Origin: TMED14 sp038145075
GTDB taxonomy: Bacteria > Bacteroidota > Bacteroidia > Flavobacteriales > Schleiferiaceae
Length of the DNA stretch: 64,000 nt
Direction: 5' to 3'
NCBI GenBank assembly: GCA_038145075.1
Contig: JAYQOY010000003.1
Coordinates: 3,660-67,659 of the forward strand
Made by a program: the position numbers and the translations under genes
The notes under the pieces: generated by a model
Database searches by the model: none
Seen by the model: only the letters and a program-made list of their open reading frames with translations
Told to the model about the DNA's origin: nothing
Part shown: positions 41,444-50,917 of the stretch, one piece after another
How positions within the stretch are numbered: the first letter of the stretch is position 1
Layout of the letters: each line of letters opens with the position of its first letter

Positions 41444-41778
41444 TCTTCCATCAATTTGCGCTGGATCTCATCCATTTCAAAGAAGTCTTCGGCTTCTTGG
41501 TAGGTGGGAACGACAGGCAAATCCTCGTCGAAGAGGTTCATGAGACTTTCGCGAACGATGACGATAAAGCTGAAGTTTTCGTCCAAACGCTCCACCTGGA
41601 AGTCCTGCAAGGCATCCGTATCCTCAAACTCCTCAACAATCGTCAAATTGAGCAGGACGTGCGCGTTGGCGTGCTTCTGCATGAGGGTTTGAAGCTCATC
41701 GACATGGGCTTCGGTAAAGGTGTCCTCGCCAAACTTGATGTGCAAGAAGGACGCTTTGGATTCAACTTTAAAGGACAT
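41440..41778 (-). CDS. STAS-like small protein, associated with pyrB/rnz
   Basis: A 112-aa acidic protein. The pattern of strands and helices (SFLHIKFGEDTFTEAHVDEL, ANAHVLLNLTIVEEFED, FSFIVIVRESLMNLFDEDL) resembles a STAS/anti-sigma-antagonist domain, but the phosphorylatable Ser of that family is not clear. In Bacteroidota a protein like this commonly neighbours ribonuclease Z, as here (rnz is three genes away on the other strand). It follows pyrB by 5 nt in the same operon. Function unknown. Confidence 0.65.
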   Translation of the reverse strand: MSFKVESKASFLHIKFGEDTFTEAHVDELQTLMQKHANAHVLLNLTIVEEFEDTDALQDFQVERLDENFSFIVIVRESLMNLFDEDLPVVPTYQEAEDFFEMDEIQRKLMEE

Positions 41779-41783
41779 AGGTC

Positions 41784-42728
41784 TTAAGCAATGGTCGTTC
41801 CTTGGGAGGCGAGAAGATACAACACAGCCATGCGAACTGCTACACCGTTCTGCACCTGGTCCAAAATGATAGCATACTCAGAATCTGCTACTTCGGACGT
41901 GATTTCCACACCGCGGTTGATGGGCCCGGGGTGAAGAATCAGCGGAATGCTGCTCAATTTTTTCAACTTTTCCATCGTGACGCCGTAGCGCATGTGGTAC
42001 TCGCGAATGCTCGGGAAGTAGGCACGGTCCATGCGCTCGTGCTGCACGCGCAGCATGTTGGCTACGTCCGCCCATTCCAGGGCGTCTTCCAGCTTGGGAA
42101 TCACCGTGACCCCCAGGTCGTGGATGTGACGCGGGATCAAGGTGGCGGGGCCGCAGACAGCCACTTCAGCGCCCAAGGTTTGGAGGCAGAAGATGTTGCT
42201 CAAAGCCACGCGGGAGTGGGTGATGTCGCCCACAATGACAATTTTCTTACCGGCGAGGTCGCCCAATTTCTCCGTCATGGAAAAGGCGTCCAAGAGGGCT
42301 TGGGTGGGGTGCTCGTGAGTGCCGTCGCCCGCATTGACGATTTGAGCGTCCACGTGCTTGCTGAGGAATTCAGCGGCACCGGGCTCGGAGTGGCGCATCA
42401 CAATCATGTCGACCTTCATGGCCAAGATGTTGTTCACGGTGTCCACCAAGGTTTCGCCCTTCTTCACAGAGGAATTGGAGGCGGCAAAGTTGATGACGTC
42501 GGCGCTGAGACGCTTTTCGGCCAGTTCAAAGCTGAGGCGGGTTCGGGTCGAATTCTCAAAAAAGAGGTTGGCGATCGTGATGTCGCGCAGCGAAGGAACC
42601 TTCTTGATGGGGCGATTGATCACCTCTTTAAACTGAGCGGCCCAATGCAAAATCAACTGGATGTCCTCTTTGGGAAGGCCTTTAATTCCAAGCAGATGGC
42701 GGGTACTCAGTTTAGCGCTTTGCGGCAT
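41784..42728 (-). CDS. pyrB: Aspartate carbamoyltransferase, catalytic subunit
   Basis: A 314-aa enzyme making carbamoyl-aspartate in pyrimidine synthesis. The carbamoyl-phosphate site FFENSTRTRLSFELAEKRL (about 53-71), the VKKGETLVDT loop, the MIVMRHSEPGAA region, DGTHEHPTQALLDAFS and LILHPGPINRGVEITSEVAD are all present. No pyrI regulatory gene is adjacent, so it is of the PyrB-only type. ATG 42728 (MPQSAKLSTRHLLG) is preferred over TTG 42743. It overlaps pyrR by 17 nt, as in pyrR-pyrB operons elsewhere. Confidence 0.96.
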   Translation of the reverse strand: MPQSAKLSTRHLLGIKGLPKEDIQLILHWAAQFKEVINRPIKKVPSLRDITIANLFFENSTRTRLSFELAEKRLSADVINFAASNSSVKKGETLVDTVNNILAMKVDMIVMRHSEPGAAEFLSKHVDAQIVNAGDGTHEHPTQALLDAFSMTEKLGDLAGKKIVIVGDITHSRVALSNIFCLQTLGAEVAVCGPATLIPRHIHDLGVTVIPKLEDALEWADVANMLRVQHERMDRAYFPSIREYHMRYGVTMEKLKKLSSIPLILHPGPINRGVEITSEVADSEYAIILDQVQNGVAVRMAVLYLLASQGTTIA

Positions 42729-43263
42729 GGGGGATAGATTCAATCAAAATGGTGGGGACGTCGTTGGCCCATTCGAGCCGAACGCGTTCCTCGGCTATGG
42801 CGTCCACGCGGCGTCCAGAAAAGTCAGGTTGAATAGGCAGTTCGCGGGAGAAGCGGCGGTCCACCAGCACGCATAGCTCTACGCGGGTGGGTCGACCATA
42901 ATCGCCCAAGGCGTCCATGGCGGCGCGCACACTGCGCCCCGTGTACAGGACATCGTCGACCAAGATGACACGCTTGCCCTCAATCAGGACGTTCATCTCG
43001 TTGGGGCTGGCCGCTAGAGGCTCCTCGCGTCGTCGAAAATCGTCCCGGTGAAAGGTGATGTCCAAGGCGCCAAAGGGCACGTCATCCACCCCGTGCTGGG
43101 TCTTCAAAAGCTGAATAAGGGCCTTGGCCAACTGCGTGCCACGCGGCTGGAGCCCAATAATCACCGAATTGTTCCAGGGGAAGTGAACCTCGTTCAGTTG
43201 ACAACAAAGGCGGTTCAGCGTTGCGGCGCATTCCCGTGCATCAAGTAGCGTTTTCGTTGCCAT
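42712..43263 (-). CDS. pyrR: Bifunctional PyrR (pyr regulator/uracil phosphoribosyltransferase)
   Basis: A 183-aa PRTase-fold protein. The PRPP-binding motif VILVDDVLYTGRSVRAAMDAL (in 20-residue form: ILVDDVLYTGRSVRAAMDAL) and the N-terminal VIIGLQPRGTQLAKAL, DITFHRDDFRR and VDRRFSRELPIQPDFSG are PyrR-specific. In Firmicutes PyrR attenuates pyr mRNA; no obvious pyr attenuator hairpin lies upstream here, and the leader is only a few bases, so regulation by attenuation is unlikely at this promoter. A perfect -7 box (TACCTTTG, 43279-43272) stands 8 nt before the ATG. Confidence 0.94.
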   Translation of the reverse strand: MATKTLLDARECAATLNRLCCQLNEVHFPWNNSVIIGLQPRGTQLAKALIQLLKTQHGVDDVPFGALDITFHRDDFRRREEPLAASPNEMNVLIEGKRVILVDDVLYTGRSVRAAMDALGDYGRPTRVELCVLVDRRFSRELPIQPDFSGRRVDAIAEERVRLEWANDVPTILIESIPHAAKR

Positions 43264-43271
43264 CGTAGGGG

Positions 43272-43313
43272 CAAAGGTAAATTTTTGCGCTCACATCTCG
43301 TACACGACCTTTG
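43272..43313. promoter_or_regulatory. Divergent pyrR/rnz promoter region
   Basis: Minus strand TACCTTTG (43279-43272) is 8 nt from the pyrR ATG. Plus strand GACCTTTG (43306-43313), one mismatch, is 4 nt from the rnz ATG. The intergenic region is 54 nt. Confidence 0.6.
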
Positions 43314-43317
43314 GGCA

Positions 43318-44265
43318 ATGTCGATGCATTGGCAAATTTTAGGCTGCGGTTCGGCCGTTCCACTGCCGCAGCACCACCCTTCGGCCCAAATTCTCCACGT
43401 GGGCGGAAAGAGTTACCTCCTGGATTGTGGCGAGGGGACGCAGGTGCGATTCAAAGAATTTGGGGTGAACGGCCAACAGGTTGATGCCATTGCCATCACG
43501 CATTTGCACGGCGATCACGTCTACGGACTGCCGGGCCTCCTCTCGTCCTGGCACTTACTGGGCCGATCCAAAGCCCTCACCCTGATAGGCCCGCCCGATC
43601 TAGAGGCTTTTATCCGCCCCCAACTGGAGCTGAGCCGGTGTTGGTTGGAATACCCCCTGCACTTTGTGGCATGTACGGACGAGCCGGGCGCCCGGGTGTT
43701 TGAAGATGAAGCCGTTCAAATCTTCAGCCATCCGCTCACCCATTCCATTCCCACGTGGGGCTACAAAGTGGTCACCCAGCGCGGTATGCGCCGAATTGAC
43801 GCCGAAAAAGCCCGAGCTGCCGGCGTCGAAAGCTGCGACATGCGCCGCTTACAACTGGGCATGGATGTCGTTACCCGCAGTGGTGCTACCGTTTTAAATG
43901 CGTCGGTCACCCTGGATCCGCGTCCTCCACTTCAATTTGCCTACATCACGGATACCGCCCCTCTGCCTTCGCTGGTGGATTTTGTGCGCGGGGTTCATGT
44001 CCTCTACCACGAAAGCACCTTTTTGACGTCCCACGGGGAGCTGGCCCAGAAAAGCCAGCACAGCACGGCGGCTCAAGCCGCGCAAATCGCCTCCGCGGCA
44101 GAGGTGGGCACGTTGTGTTTGGGCCATTATTCGGTTCGCTACGGAAGCAGCGAGCCCTTCGTGGAGGAAGCTCTGGAAATTTTTCCCCGCGTCGTGGCGG
44201 GGTACAGCGGCATGCGCCGCGAGCTCACCCTGGAGGGCGAGCTGCGGGCGTTTAAGCGCGGGTAA
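43318..44265 (+). CDS. rnz: Ribonuclease Z
   Basis: A 315-aa metallo-beta-lactamase-fold endonuclease that trims tRNA 3' ends. The N-terminal MHWQILGCGSAVPLP and SYLLDCGEGTQVRFKEFGV are RNase Z-specific, the metal motif is ITHLHGDHVYGLPGLL (HxHxDH, about 61-68), LTHSIPTWGYKV carries the next His, YITDTAP the bridging Asp, and YHESTFLTSH the late-motif His. Either ATG 43318 or 43324 could start the protein. Its stop is directly followed by the stop of convergent rho. Confidence 0.95.
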   Translation: MSMHWQILGCGSAVPLPQHHPSAQILHVGGKSYLLDCGEGTQVRFKEFGVNGQQVDAIAITHLHGDHVYGLPGLLSSWHLLGRSKALTLIGPPDLEAFIRPQLELSRCWLEYPLHFVACTDEPGARVFEDEAVQIFSHPLTHSIPTWGYKVVTQRGMRRIDAEKARAAGVESCDMRRLQLGMDVVTRSGATVLNASVTLDPRPPLQFAYITDTAPLPSLVDFVRGVHVLYHESTFLTSHGELAQKSQHSTAAQAAQIASAAEVGTLCLGHYSVRYGSSEPFVEEALEIFPRVVAGYSGMRRELTLEGELRAFKRG

Positions 44266-45990
<1,725 letters not shown>

Positions 45991-46112
45991 AAAAAATGCT
46001 AAGGGTGATCTGAAAAAGTCGGTTCAGTAAGAAAGTCTCGATGGAGAAAGGTGCAGGAAGTGCACCGAGGATGTACTGCAATAGTACAAAAAATTCGGAA
46101 ATTGCGGCCATT

Positions 46113-46481
46113 ATGTGGCAACGTATTCAAACTCTCTACATGGCCCTCGGCGCTGTGATGTTCTTTTTGGTCGGTTATGGCAATGCCAGCAATGCCCAAG
46201 CGCTGCTGTCGGGGCTGGGCGTGGCCTTGCTTTTGGCCAATGTGACGTACTACAAGCACCGAAAGCGCCAATTCATGGTAAACCGTGTGGTGGTCATCGT
46301 TGCCTTCGTACTGGAAGGATGGCTACTCTACGGCTCCTACGGCGGTGAGATGGAGGCCCTATCCAACACGGCGATGCTTCAACTCGCGGCCCCTTTGTTG
46401 GCGGTCATTTTTTCAGCCCTAGCCAACCGAGCCATTCAGGCCGATGAAAAGAAAGTGAGCGCGGCAGATCGCCTGCGCTAA
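46113..46481 (+). CDS. DUF4293 family membrane protein
   Basis: A 122-aa protein with four hydrophobic helices. The opening MWQRIQTLYMALGAVMFFLV is the DUF4293 signature, and this family is routinely encoded beside rho in Bacteroidota, as here (divergent, 122 nt apart). Start at ATG 46113 is fixed by that motif; a longer frame has no similarity. No function is known. Its stop shares CTAA with the convergent phosphoesterase stop. Confidence 0.88.
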   Translation: MWQRIQTLYMALGAVMFFLVGYGNASNAQALLSGLGVALLLANVTYYKHRKRQFMVNRVVVIVAFVLEGWLLYGSYGGEMEALSNTAMLQLAAPLLAVIFSALANRAIQADEKKVSAADRLR

Positions 46482-47014
46482 GCGTCCTCAAGATTTTCCA
46501 AACGCCCGCGTTTGCCCAGCTCGATGACTTCGAGCTGTTGAACTTTGCCTTGCTCCACGGTGAAGCGAAGCATCGTGCGCATGTGGTGAAAGCCATGGTG
46601 GCCAGCGGCTCCTGGATTCAAGCATAGGACCCCCGAAGGATCGTGTCCTGCTCTCAGAATGTGGCTGTGCCCGCAAATAAATACGTGAGGGCGCAGCGCG
46701 GCTAGTTTCTTTTTGATGGGAGAGGGGAGGCGTCCGGCGACCCCGCCAATGTGAGTAATCCACACCCGCAATCCGTCCACCTCAAAGTGGAGGTCTGCCG
46801 GCGCTTCGCGACGCATGGAGGCGTCGTCGATGTTGCCGTGGACCGCACGAAGGGGCTTGACGTCCGCTAGGGCGTCCAACACCGCGATGTCTCCGATGTC
46901 TCCGGCATGCCAGACTTCATCGGCCGCTGCGGCATGGCGCAGAATATCGGCGTCCATGTGCGAGTGCGTATCGGAGAGTAAAAGGATTCGGCGCGCTGTA
47001 CCTTTGGCATTCAT
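46478..47014 (-). CDS. YfcE/MJ0936-type metallophosphoesterase
   Basis: A 178-aa calcineurin-like phosphoesterase. Metal ligands are visible in ILLLSDTHSHMDADIL (D, H), VWHAGDIGDIAVL (GD), AVHGNIDDASM (GNxD), ITHIGG and FICGHSHILRAGHD (GHTH-type). It is the YfcE/YsnB size class, a phosphodiesterase whose in vivo substrate is uncertain. The ATG lies 2 nt from the ATG of divergent truA; its -7-like box GACTTTTG (47027-47020) lies inside truA. Confidence 0.9.
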   Translation of the reverse strand: MNAKGTARRILLLSDTHSHMDADILRHAAAADEVWHAGDIGDIAVLDALADVKPLRAVHGNIDDASMRREAPADLHFEVDGLRVWITHIGGVAGRLPSPIKKKLAALRPHVFICGHSHILRAGHDPSGVLCLNPGAAGHHGFHHMRTMLRFTVEQGKVQQLEVIELGKRGRLENLEDA

Positions 47015-47027
47015 CTATGCAAAAGTC
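46999..47027. promoter_or_regulatory. Interlocked divergent promoters of phosphoesterase and truA
   Basis: Plus strand TACCTTTG (46999-47006), a perfect -7 box, lies in codons 3-6 of the opposing phosphoesterase gene and 10 nt before truA. Minus strand GACTTTTG (47027-47020) lies in the first codons of truA and 5 nt before the phosphoesterase ATG. Confidence 0.6.
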
Positions 47028-47799
47028 GGAAAACCCTCGGTATGCGATGCGCTTGGCGTATCACGGTGCGCCATACAGCGGTTGGCAAGTGCAGCCCGGG
47101 CAAAAAACCGTCCAAGGGGAGCTTGAAATTGCCCTTTCCTCTCTGCTGCGAAACGAGATCCAAGTGGTCGGAGCGGGCCGAACAGACACCGGCGTTCACG
47201 CCGCCAACTATGTCGCCCATTTTGAAGGCCCCGCGGGGGTGGACGTGGAAGATTTGACCTACCGCTTGAATCGATTCTTGCCTCCGCGCATTGCCGTCCA
47301 TGAAATTCAGCCTGTGGCGGAGGACTTCCATGCACGCTTTTCAGCCACCTCGCGCGCTTACCGCTATGTGGTGCGCCGCAGTAAAAATGCCTTTGACACC
47401 GATGTGGCGTGGTACTACCAGCGCCCGATGGACCTGGACAAGCTGCACCGAGCGGCTGAAAGTTTGTTCACCACGATCGAATTTTCCGCCTTTGCCCGCA
47501 CAGGCAGCCACACGGGCACGACGTTGTGCACCCTAGAACATGCCCGTTGGTTAGACCATGGCGATATCTGGGTGTTTGAAGTGCGCGCTAACCGCTTTTT
47601 GCGCAACATGGTTCGGTCCCTCGTAGGCACCATGGTGGAACATGCCTTAGACAAGCGCAGTTGGGAGTCCTGGCAGGACCTCCTGCTTGGTGGTGAACGC
47701 CCGGATGCGGGCGATTCAGCCCCGGCACATGGCCTTACTTTTGCAGGCGTCACCTATCCAAATTCTCCTTTTAATGAGCGCGAACACGCCCCCTTCTAA
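47017..47799 (+). CDS. truA: tRNA pseudouridine(38-40) synthase TruA
   Basis: A 260-aa enzyme modifying U38-U40 in the anticodon arm of tRNA. Visible are RLAYHGAPYSGWQVQPGQKT, the catalytic VVGAGRTDTGVHAANYV (Asp in RTDTG, residue about 56), the YRLNRFLPPRIAV segment, FHARFSATSRAYRYVV and the C-terminal FLRNMVRSLVGTMVEHA. Length is normal. Overlaps the ABC exporter gene by 26 nt. Confidence 0.96.
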   Translation: MQKSENPRYAMRLAYHGAPYSGWQVQPGQKTVQGELEIALSSLLRNEIQVVGAGRTDTGVHAANYVAHFEGPAGVDVEDLTYRLNRFLPPRIAVHEIQPVAEDFHARFSATSRAYRYVVRRSKNAFDTDVAWYYQRPMDLDKLHRAAESLFTTIEFSAFARTGSHTGTTLCTLEHARWLDHGDIWVFEVRANRFLRNMVRSLVGTMVEHALDKRSWESWQDLLLGGERPDAGDSAPAHGLTFAGVTYPNSPFNEREHAPF

Positions 47800-49558
47800 A
47801 CCTGCCGTTTCCGGCAAGGCCTTTGACTGGCAGGTGCTGCGGCGCGTGTTGAGCTATGCCAAGCCCTACCGATGGCAGACCATAGCGGCGGCCGTCTTGT
47901 CGGTGCTCATGGGCGCCTTGACGACGGCGCGGCCGGTATTTGTTCGGGAAGGGGTGGACGATGCCGTTGCCAAGGCCGATTGGCAGGCCCTGTACACATC
48001 AATGCTGTTGCTGGGCGCCACCTTGGTGCTGGAAGCACTTGGGCAGTTTGCCTTTATCTATGCGACCAACGATTTGGGGCAGCGTGTGATTAAGGACATT
48101 CGGATCAAGCTCTTTGGGCGCCTTTTGCACTTCAAAATGCCGTTTTTCGACAAAACGCCTGTGGGGACCTTGGTGACCCGAACCGTTTCCGATGTCGAAA
48201 CGATGGCGGATATATTTTCGGACGGTTTGCTGGTGATTTTTGGCGATCTCTTCAAGATTGTCGTCATGGTCGCGGTGATGTTCTTCCTCTTCGATCCGGC
48301 GCTGGTGGCCATTAGCCTTTCGGTTATTCCCTTCCTGTACATCGCGACGCGCTGGTTCCAAAAGAGCATTAAGTCGGCCTTTACGGATGTTCGGAACCAA
48401 GTGGCCGCGCTAAATGCCTTTGTGCAAGAGCGCATTACGGGCATGGCCATCGTGCAGCTTTTCACGCGCGAACGCAAGGAGTACGGACGCTTTGAGGCCA
48501 TCAACGCCAAACACCGCGATGCCAATATTCAGTCCATCTGGTACTTCAGCTTGTTCTTTCCCATCATCGAAATGTTGTCCGCCGTTAGCATTGGCCTGGC
48601 CATTTGGTATGGCGGATTGGCGGCCGCGAGTGGCGCAGCCATCAGCATTGGCGACCTGACGGCCCTGATTCTCTTTATCAACTTGCTCTACCGGCCATTG
48701 CGTCAGTTGGCGGACCGTTTTAACACGCTCCAAATGGGCATGGTGGCCAGTGATCGCGTCTTGAAACTCATCGCGGAGGAAGCCGAAATTGAGCCCACGG
48801 GTGGGCATTCCGTGTCGCATGTGGCCGGCGAAGTGGCCTTCAAAGGGGTGCATTTCTCCTATTTACCCGACGAGCCTGTGCTCAAAGGCATCGACCTGCA
48901 TATTCCGGTGGGCGAAACATGGGCCCTCGTGGGTGCGACGGGCTCTGGAAAGAGCACGCTGGTGCACTTGCTTTTGGGCTACTATCCCGTCACGGAAGGC
49001 GAGATTCAGCTCGATGGTGTTCGCCTGCGCGACTGGAGCCTAAACTCCCTGCGCAGCCACGTGGCGCTTGTCCAGCAGGATGTTTTCCTCTTTTCCGACA
49101 CGGTCCGAAACAACGTCACCGTCTACCGCCCCATCTCCGACCAGGCCATTTGGGATGCTGCGGAAGCTATGGGCATTGCCGAATTCCTGCGAAGCCTCCC
49201 CGGCGGCTTGGACTACGACGTCAAGGAGCGCGGTGGCATGCTGAGTACCGGCCAGCGCCAATTGCTCGCCTTCCTGCGCGCCTACCTCCGTCAACCTAGT
49301 TTATTGATTTTGGACGAGGCGACTTCCAGCATTGACTCTCAAGCGGAAGAGTGGATTCAACGGGCCACGGTGGGTCTAACTGCAGGCCGAACCTCATTGG
49401 TAGTCGCGCATCGGTTAGCCACCGTGTTGCACGCGGATCAAATTGTCGTGTTAGACAAAGGGCGCGTGGTGGAGCAAGGCCGCCACGAGGAACTCCTGGC
49501 CCGAGGGGGTGCCTACGCCAACCTCTACGAAAAGCAATTTTTTGGCGAAGAGGGCTAA
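47774..49558 (+). CDS. ABC exporter, fused permease/ATPase (MsbA-like)
   Basis: A 594-aa half-transporter: six membrane helices in residues about 30-320 (including the DVETMADIFSDGLLVIFGDL coupling segment), then the nucleotide-binding domain with Walker A ALVGATGSGKSTLVHLLLG, Q-loop LVQQDVFLFSDT, signature MLSTGQRQLLAFLRA (LSTGQ instead of LSGGQ), Walker B LLILDEATSSIDS and H-loop VVAHRL. It probably works as a homodimer exporting lipid or drug substrates; members of this type are often annotated MsbA/multidrug. ATG 47774 is taken because upstream in-frame sequence is truA antisense-free overlap with no family match. Confidence 0.88.
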   Translation: MSANTPPSKPAVSGKAFDWQVLRRVLSYAKPYRWQTIAAAVLSVLMGALTTARPVFVREGVDDAVAKADWQALYTSMLLLGATLVLEALGQFAFIYATNDLGQRVIKDIRIKLFGRLLHFKMPFFDKTPVGTLVTRTVSDVETMADIFSDGLLVIFGDLFKIVVMVAVMFFLFDPALVAISLSVIPFLYIATRWFQKSIKSAFTDVRNQVAALNAFVQERITGMAIVQLFTRERKEYGRFEAINAKHRDANIQSIWYFSLFFPIIEMLSAVSIGLAIWYGGLAAASGAAISIGDLTALILFINLLYRPLRQLADRFNTLQMGMVASDRVLKLIAEEAEIEPTGGHSVSHVAGEVAFKGVHFSYLPDEPVLKGIDLHIPVGETWALVGATGSGKSTLVHLLLGYYPVTEGEIQLDGVRLRDWSLNSLRSHVALVQQDVFLFSDTVRNNVTVYRPISDQAIWDAAEAMGIAEFLRSLPGGLDYDVKERGGMLSTGQRQLLAFLRAYLRQPSLLILDEATSSIDSQAEEWIQRATVGLTAGRTSLVVAHRLATVLHADQIVVLDKGRVVEQGRHEELLARGGAYANLYEKQFFGEEG

Positions 49559-50115
49559 GCCTGAAGCCCCAGTAGATTTTTGGGATCGTCGACAGGTAGC
49601 GCAGGCGCACAGGCCTGAAGGACCGCCTTGAAGTGTTCGGGGTGGCGGATTTGGAAGGCAATCGTTCGGCCCGAATGCAATGCAAACAGTACATAGAGTC
49701 CCTCATCAAAGGCATATGCATGAACCTTCTTGTGTGATCCAAAGCTGTTGATGCGCAACCCCCAGCCTCCAAAATCCCCTATAGGACTGAGCTTAGCGAC
49801 GGATGCGGAATGAATATCGCTCCACGAACGCCACTTCCAGGACCACACAAATGGTCGGTAGATGACGCCAATGCCCCGGGCATTGATCCGCAAGCGGCAC
49901 CAGGACATGATCATTGCGGCCACCCCAGCTTCGAGCGCTATCACACTGAGGAGCACCCAAAAAAGCGTGGGTCCCTCCGTGGTGGGGCGGCCGGCAAAGT
50001 AGGCAGCTAAATCATTCCACCCGACGGAAATGATTATCGTCAACGTCGTAGTTAGGCTGATGCCCATAACGATAAGAAAGGCTGGTGGGATGCGGAATTG
50101 ATCGCGGTATTCCAT
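49555..50115 (-). CDS. Membrane protein with PH-like C-terminal domain, unknown function
   Basis: A 186-aa protein with two N-terminal helices (FLIVMGISLTTTLTIIISVG and LFWVLLSVIALEAGVAAMIM) followed by a cytoplasmic beta domain: LRINARGIGVIYRPFVWSW, WRSWSDIHSASVAKL, WGLRINSFGSHKKVHAYAFD and TIAFQIRHPEHFKAVLQ. This is the pattern of bacterial PH-like domain proteins. No function. TATTTTTA (50127-50120) ends 4 nt before the ATG. Its stop overlaps that of the ABC exporter (CTAA). Confidence 0.65.
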   Translation of the reverse strand: MEYRDQFRIPPAFLIVMGISLTTTLTIIISVGWNDLAAYFAGRPTTEGPTLFWVLLSVIALEAGVAAMIMSWCRLRINARGIGVIYRPFVWSWKWRSWSDIHSASVAKLSPIGDFGGWGLRINSFGSHKKVHAYAFDEGLYVLFALHSGRTIAFQIRHPEHFKAVLQACAPALPVDDPKNLLGLQA

Positions 50116-50149
50116 GGTTTAAAAATACGCGAAGAACATTTGCGGATAA

Positions 50150-50167
50150 AAGGTGTTTGAACACCTT
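50150..50167. promoter_or_regulatory. Palindromic operator-like site upstream of yceI lipoprotein gene
   Basis: Perfect 8-bp arms AAGGTGTT and AACACCTT around TG. It ends 10 nt before the -7 box (50178), so it covers the -33 region of the plus-strand promoter and lies close to the divergent gene's promoter. Confidence 0.6.
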
Positions 50168-50177
50168 GTGTGTGCTG

Positions 50178-50185
50178 TATATTTG
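50178..50185 (+). promoter_or_regulatory. -7 promoter box of yceI lipoprotein gene
   Basis: TATATTTG, a perfect match, 37 nt before the ATG at 50223. Confidence 0.65.
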
Positions 50186-50222
50186 GGCACGAATGTAAAT
50201 CATGTTTAAACATCAAATTCAA

Positions 50223-50864
50223 ATGAAAAAACTTCTTTCCCTTTCTGCTGCGGCTTTGTTAGCTGTAGCCTGTGGCCAAGGCACGCTGGATGCTACGGAT
50301 GCGCAAGATGCTGCCCAAGGCGGCCAAACCCTCACGGTCGATGCGGCAGCTTCCGGTATTGAATGGTACGGCCACAAGCCTTTCGTAGAGAACTACGGAC
50401 ACGGCGGTACGTTGGCGATTACGGAAGGCACTGTGGGCGTTGAAAACGGCGCTTTAGTCTCCGGTAGCTTCGCCTTAGACATGAACAGCATCGTGTGCAC
50501 CGATGAAGCGCTTCCCCAAGAGAAGAAGGACTACTTGGTAGGTCACTTGAAGAGTACCGATTTCTTTGCGGTAGACAGCTTTGCGGTAGCTACGTTTGAA
50601 ATCACCGGCGTGGAGGCTCAAGAAGGAGAGAACAATTCCTTGGTGTCTGGAAACTTAACCTTGCGCGGAGTGACCAACAATATCCAGTTCCCTGCAAACG
50701 TCACGGTGACGGATTCTGTTTTGACCTTGACGGCACCTCAGTTCAACATCGACCGCAAGCAGTGGGGTGTTATGTACGCCTCAACGAGCATTGTGGATCT
50801 CGCAAAAGACAACTTGATCTCCGACGACTTGGGCATCAAAATTACCGTTACTGCTAAGCTTTAA
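50223..50864 (+). CDS. YceI family lipoprotein
   Basis: A 213-aa lipoprotein with signal MKKLLSLSAAALLAVAC; the cysteine at 17 is the probable lipid site. An acidic linker follows, then the YceI barrel: ASGIEWYGHKPFVENYGHGG, FALDMNSIVCTDEALPQEKK, LVGHLKSTDFFAVDSFAVAT, NLTLRGVTNNIQFPANVTV. Unlike the periplasmic YceI at 32350, this one is membrane-anchored and single-copy in its own operon, with a 38-nt leader, a palindrome in the promoter and a terminator after it. YceI proteins bind isoprenoid-like molecules; the ligand is unknown. Start at ATG 50223 keeps the signal peptide intact. Confidence 0.88.
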   Translation: MKKLLSLSAAALLAVACGQGTLDATDAQDAAQGGQTLTVDAAASGIEWYGHKPFVENYGHGGTLAITEGTVGVENGALVSGSFALDMNSIVCTDEALPQEKKDYLVGHLKSTDFFAVDSFAVATFEITGVEAQEGENNSLVSGNLTLRGVTNNIQFPANVTVTDSVLTLTAPQFNIDRKQWGVMYASTSIVDLAKDNLISDDLGIKITVTAKL

Positions 50865-50888
50865 ATCGCTAGCTGTTGATTGGGTGAA

Positions 50889-50917
50889 GGCCTCGGCGAA
50901 TGCCGGGGCTTTTTTTA
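50889..50917 (+). terminator. Rho-independent terminator after yceI lipoprotein gene
   Basis: Arms GCCTCGGC (50890-50897) and GCCGGGGC (50902-50909) with one G-T pair and loop GAAT, then seven T. The T-run overlaps the stop codon of the convergent epimerase gene. Confidence 0.88.
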
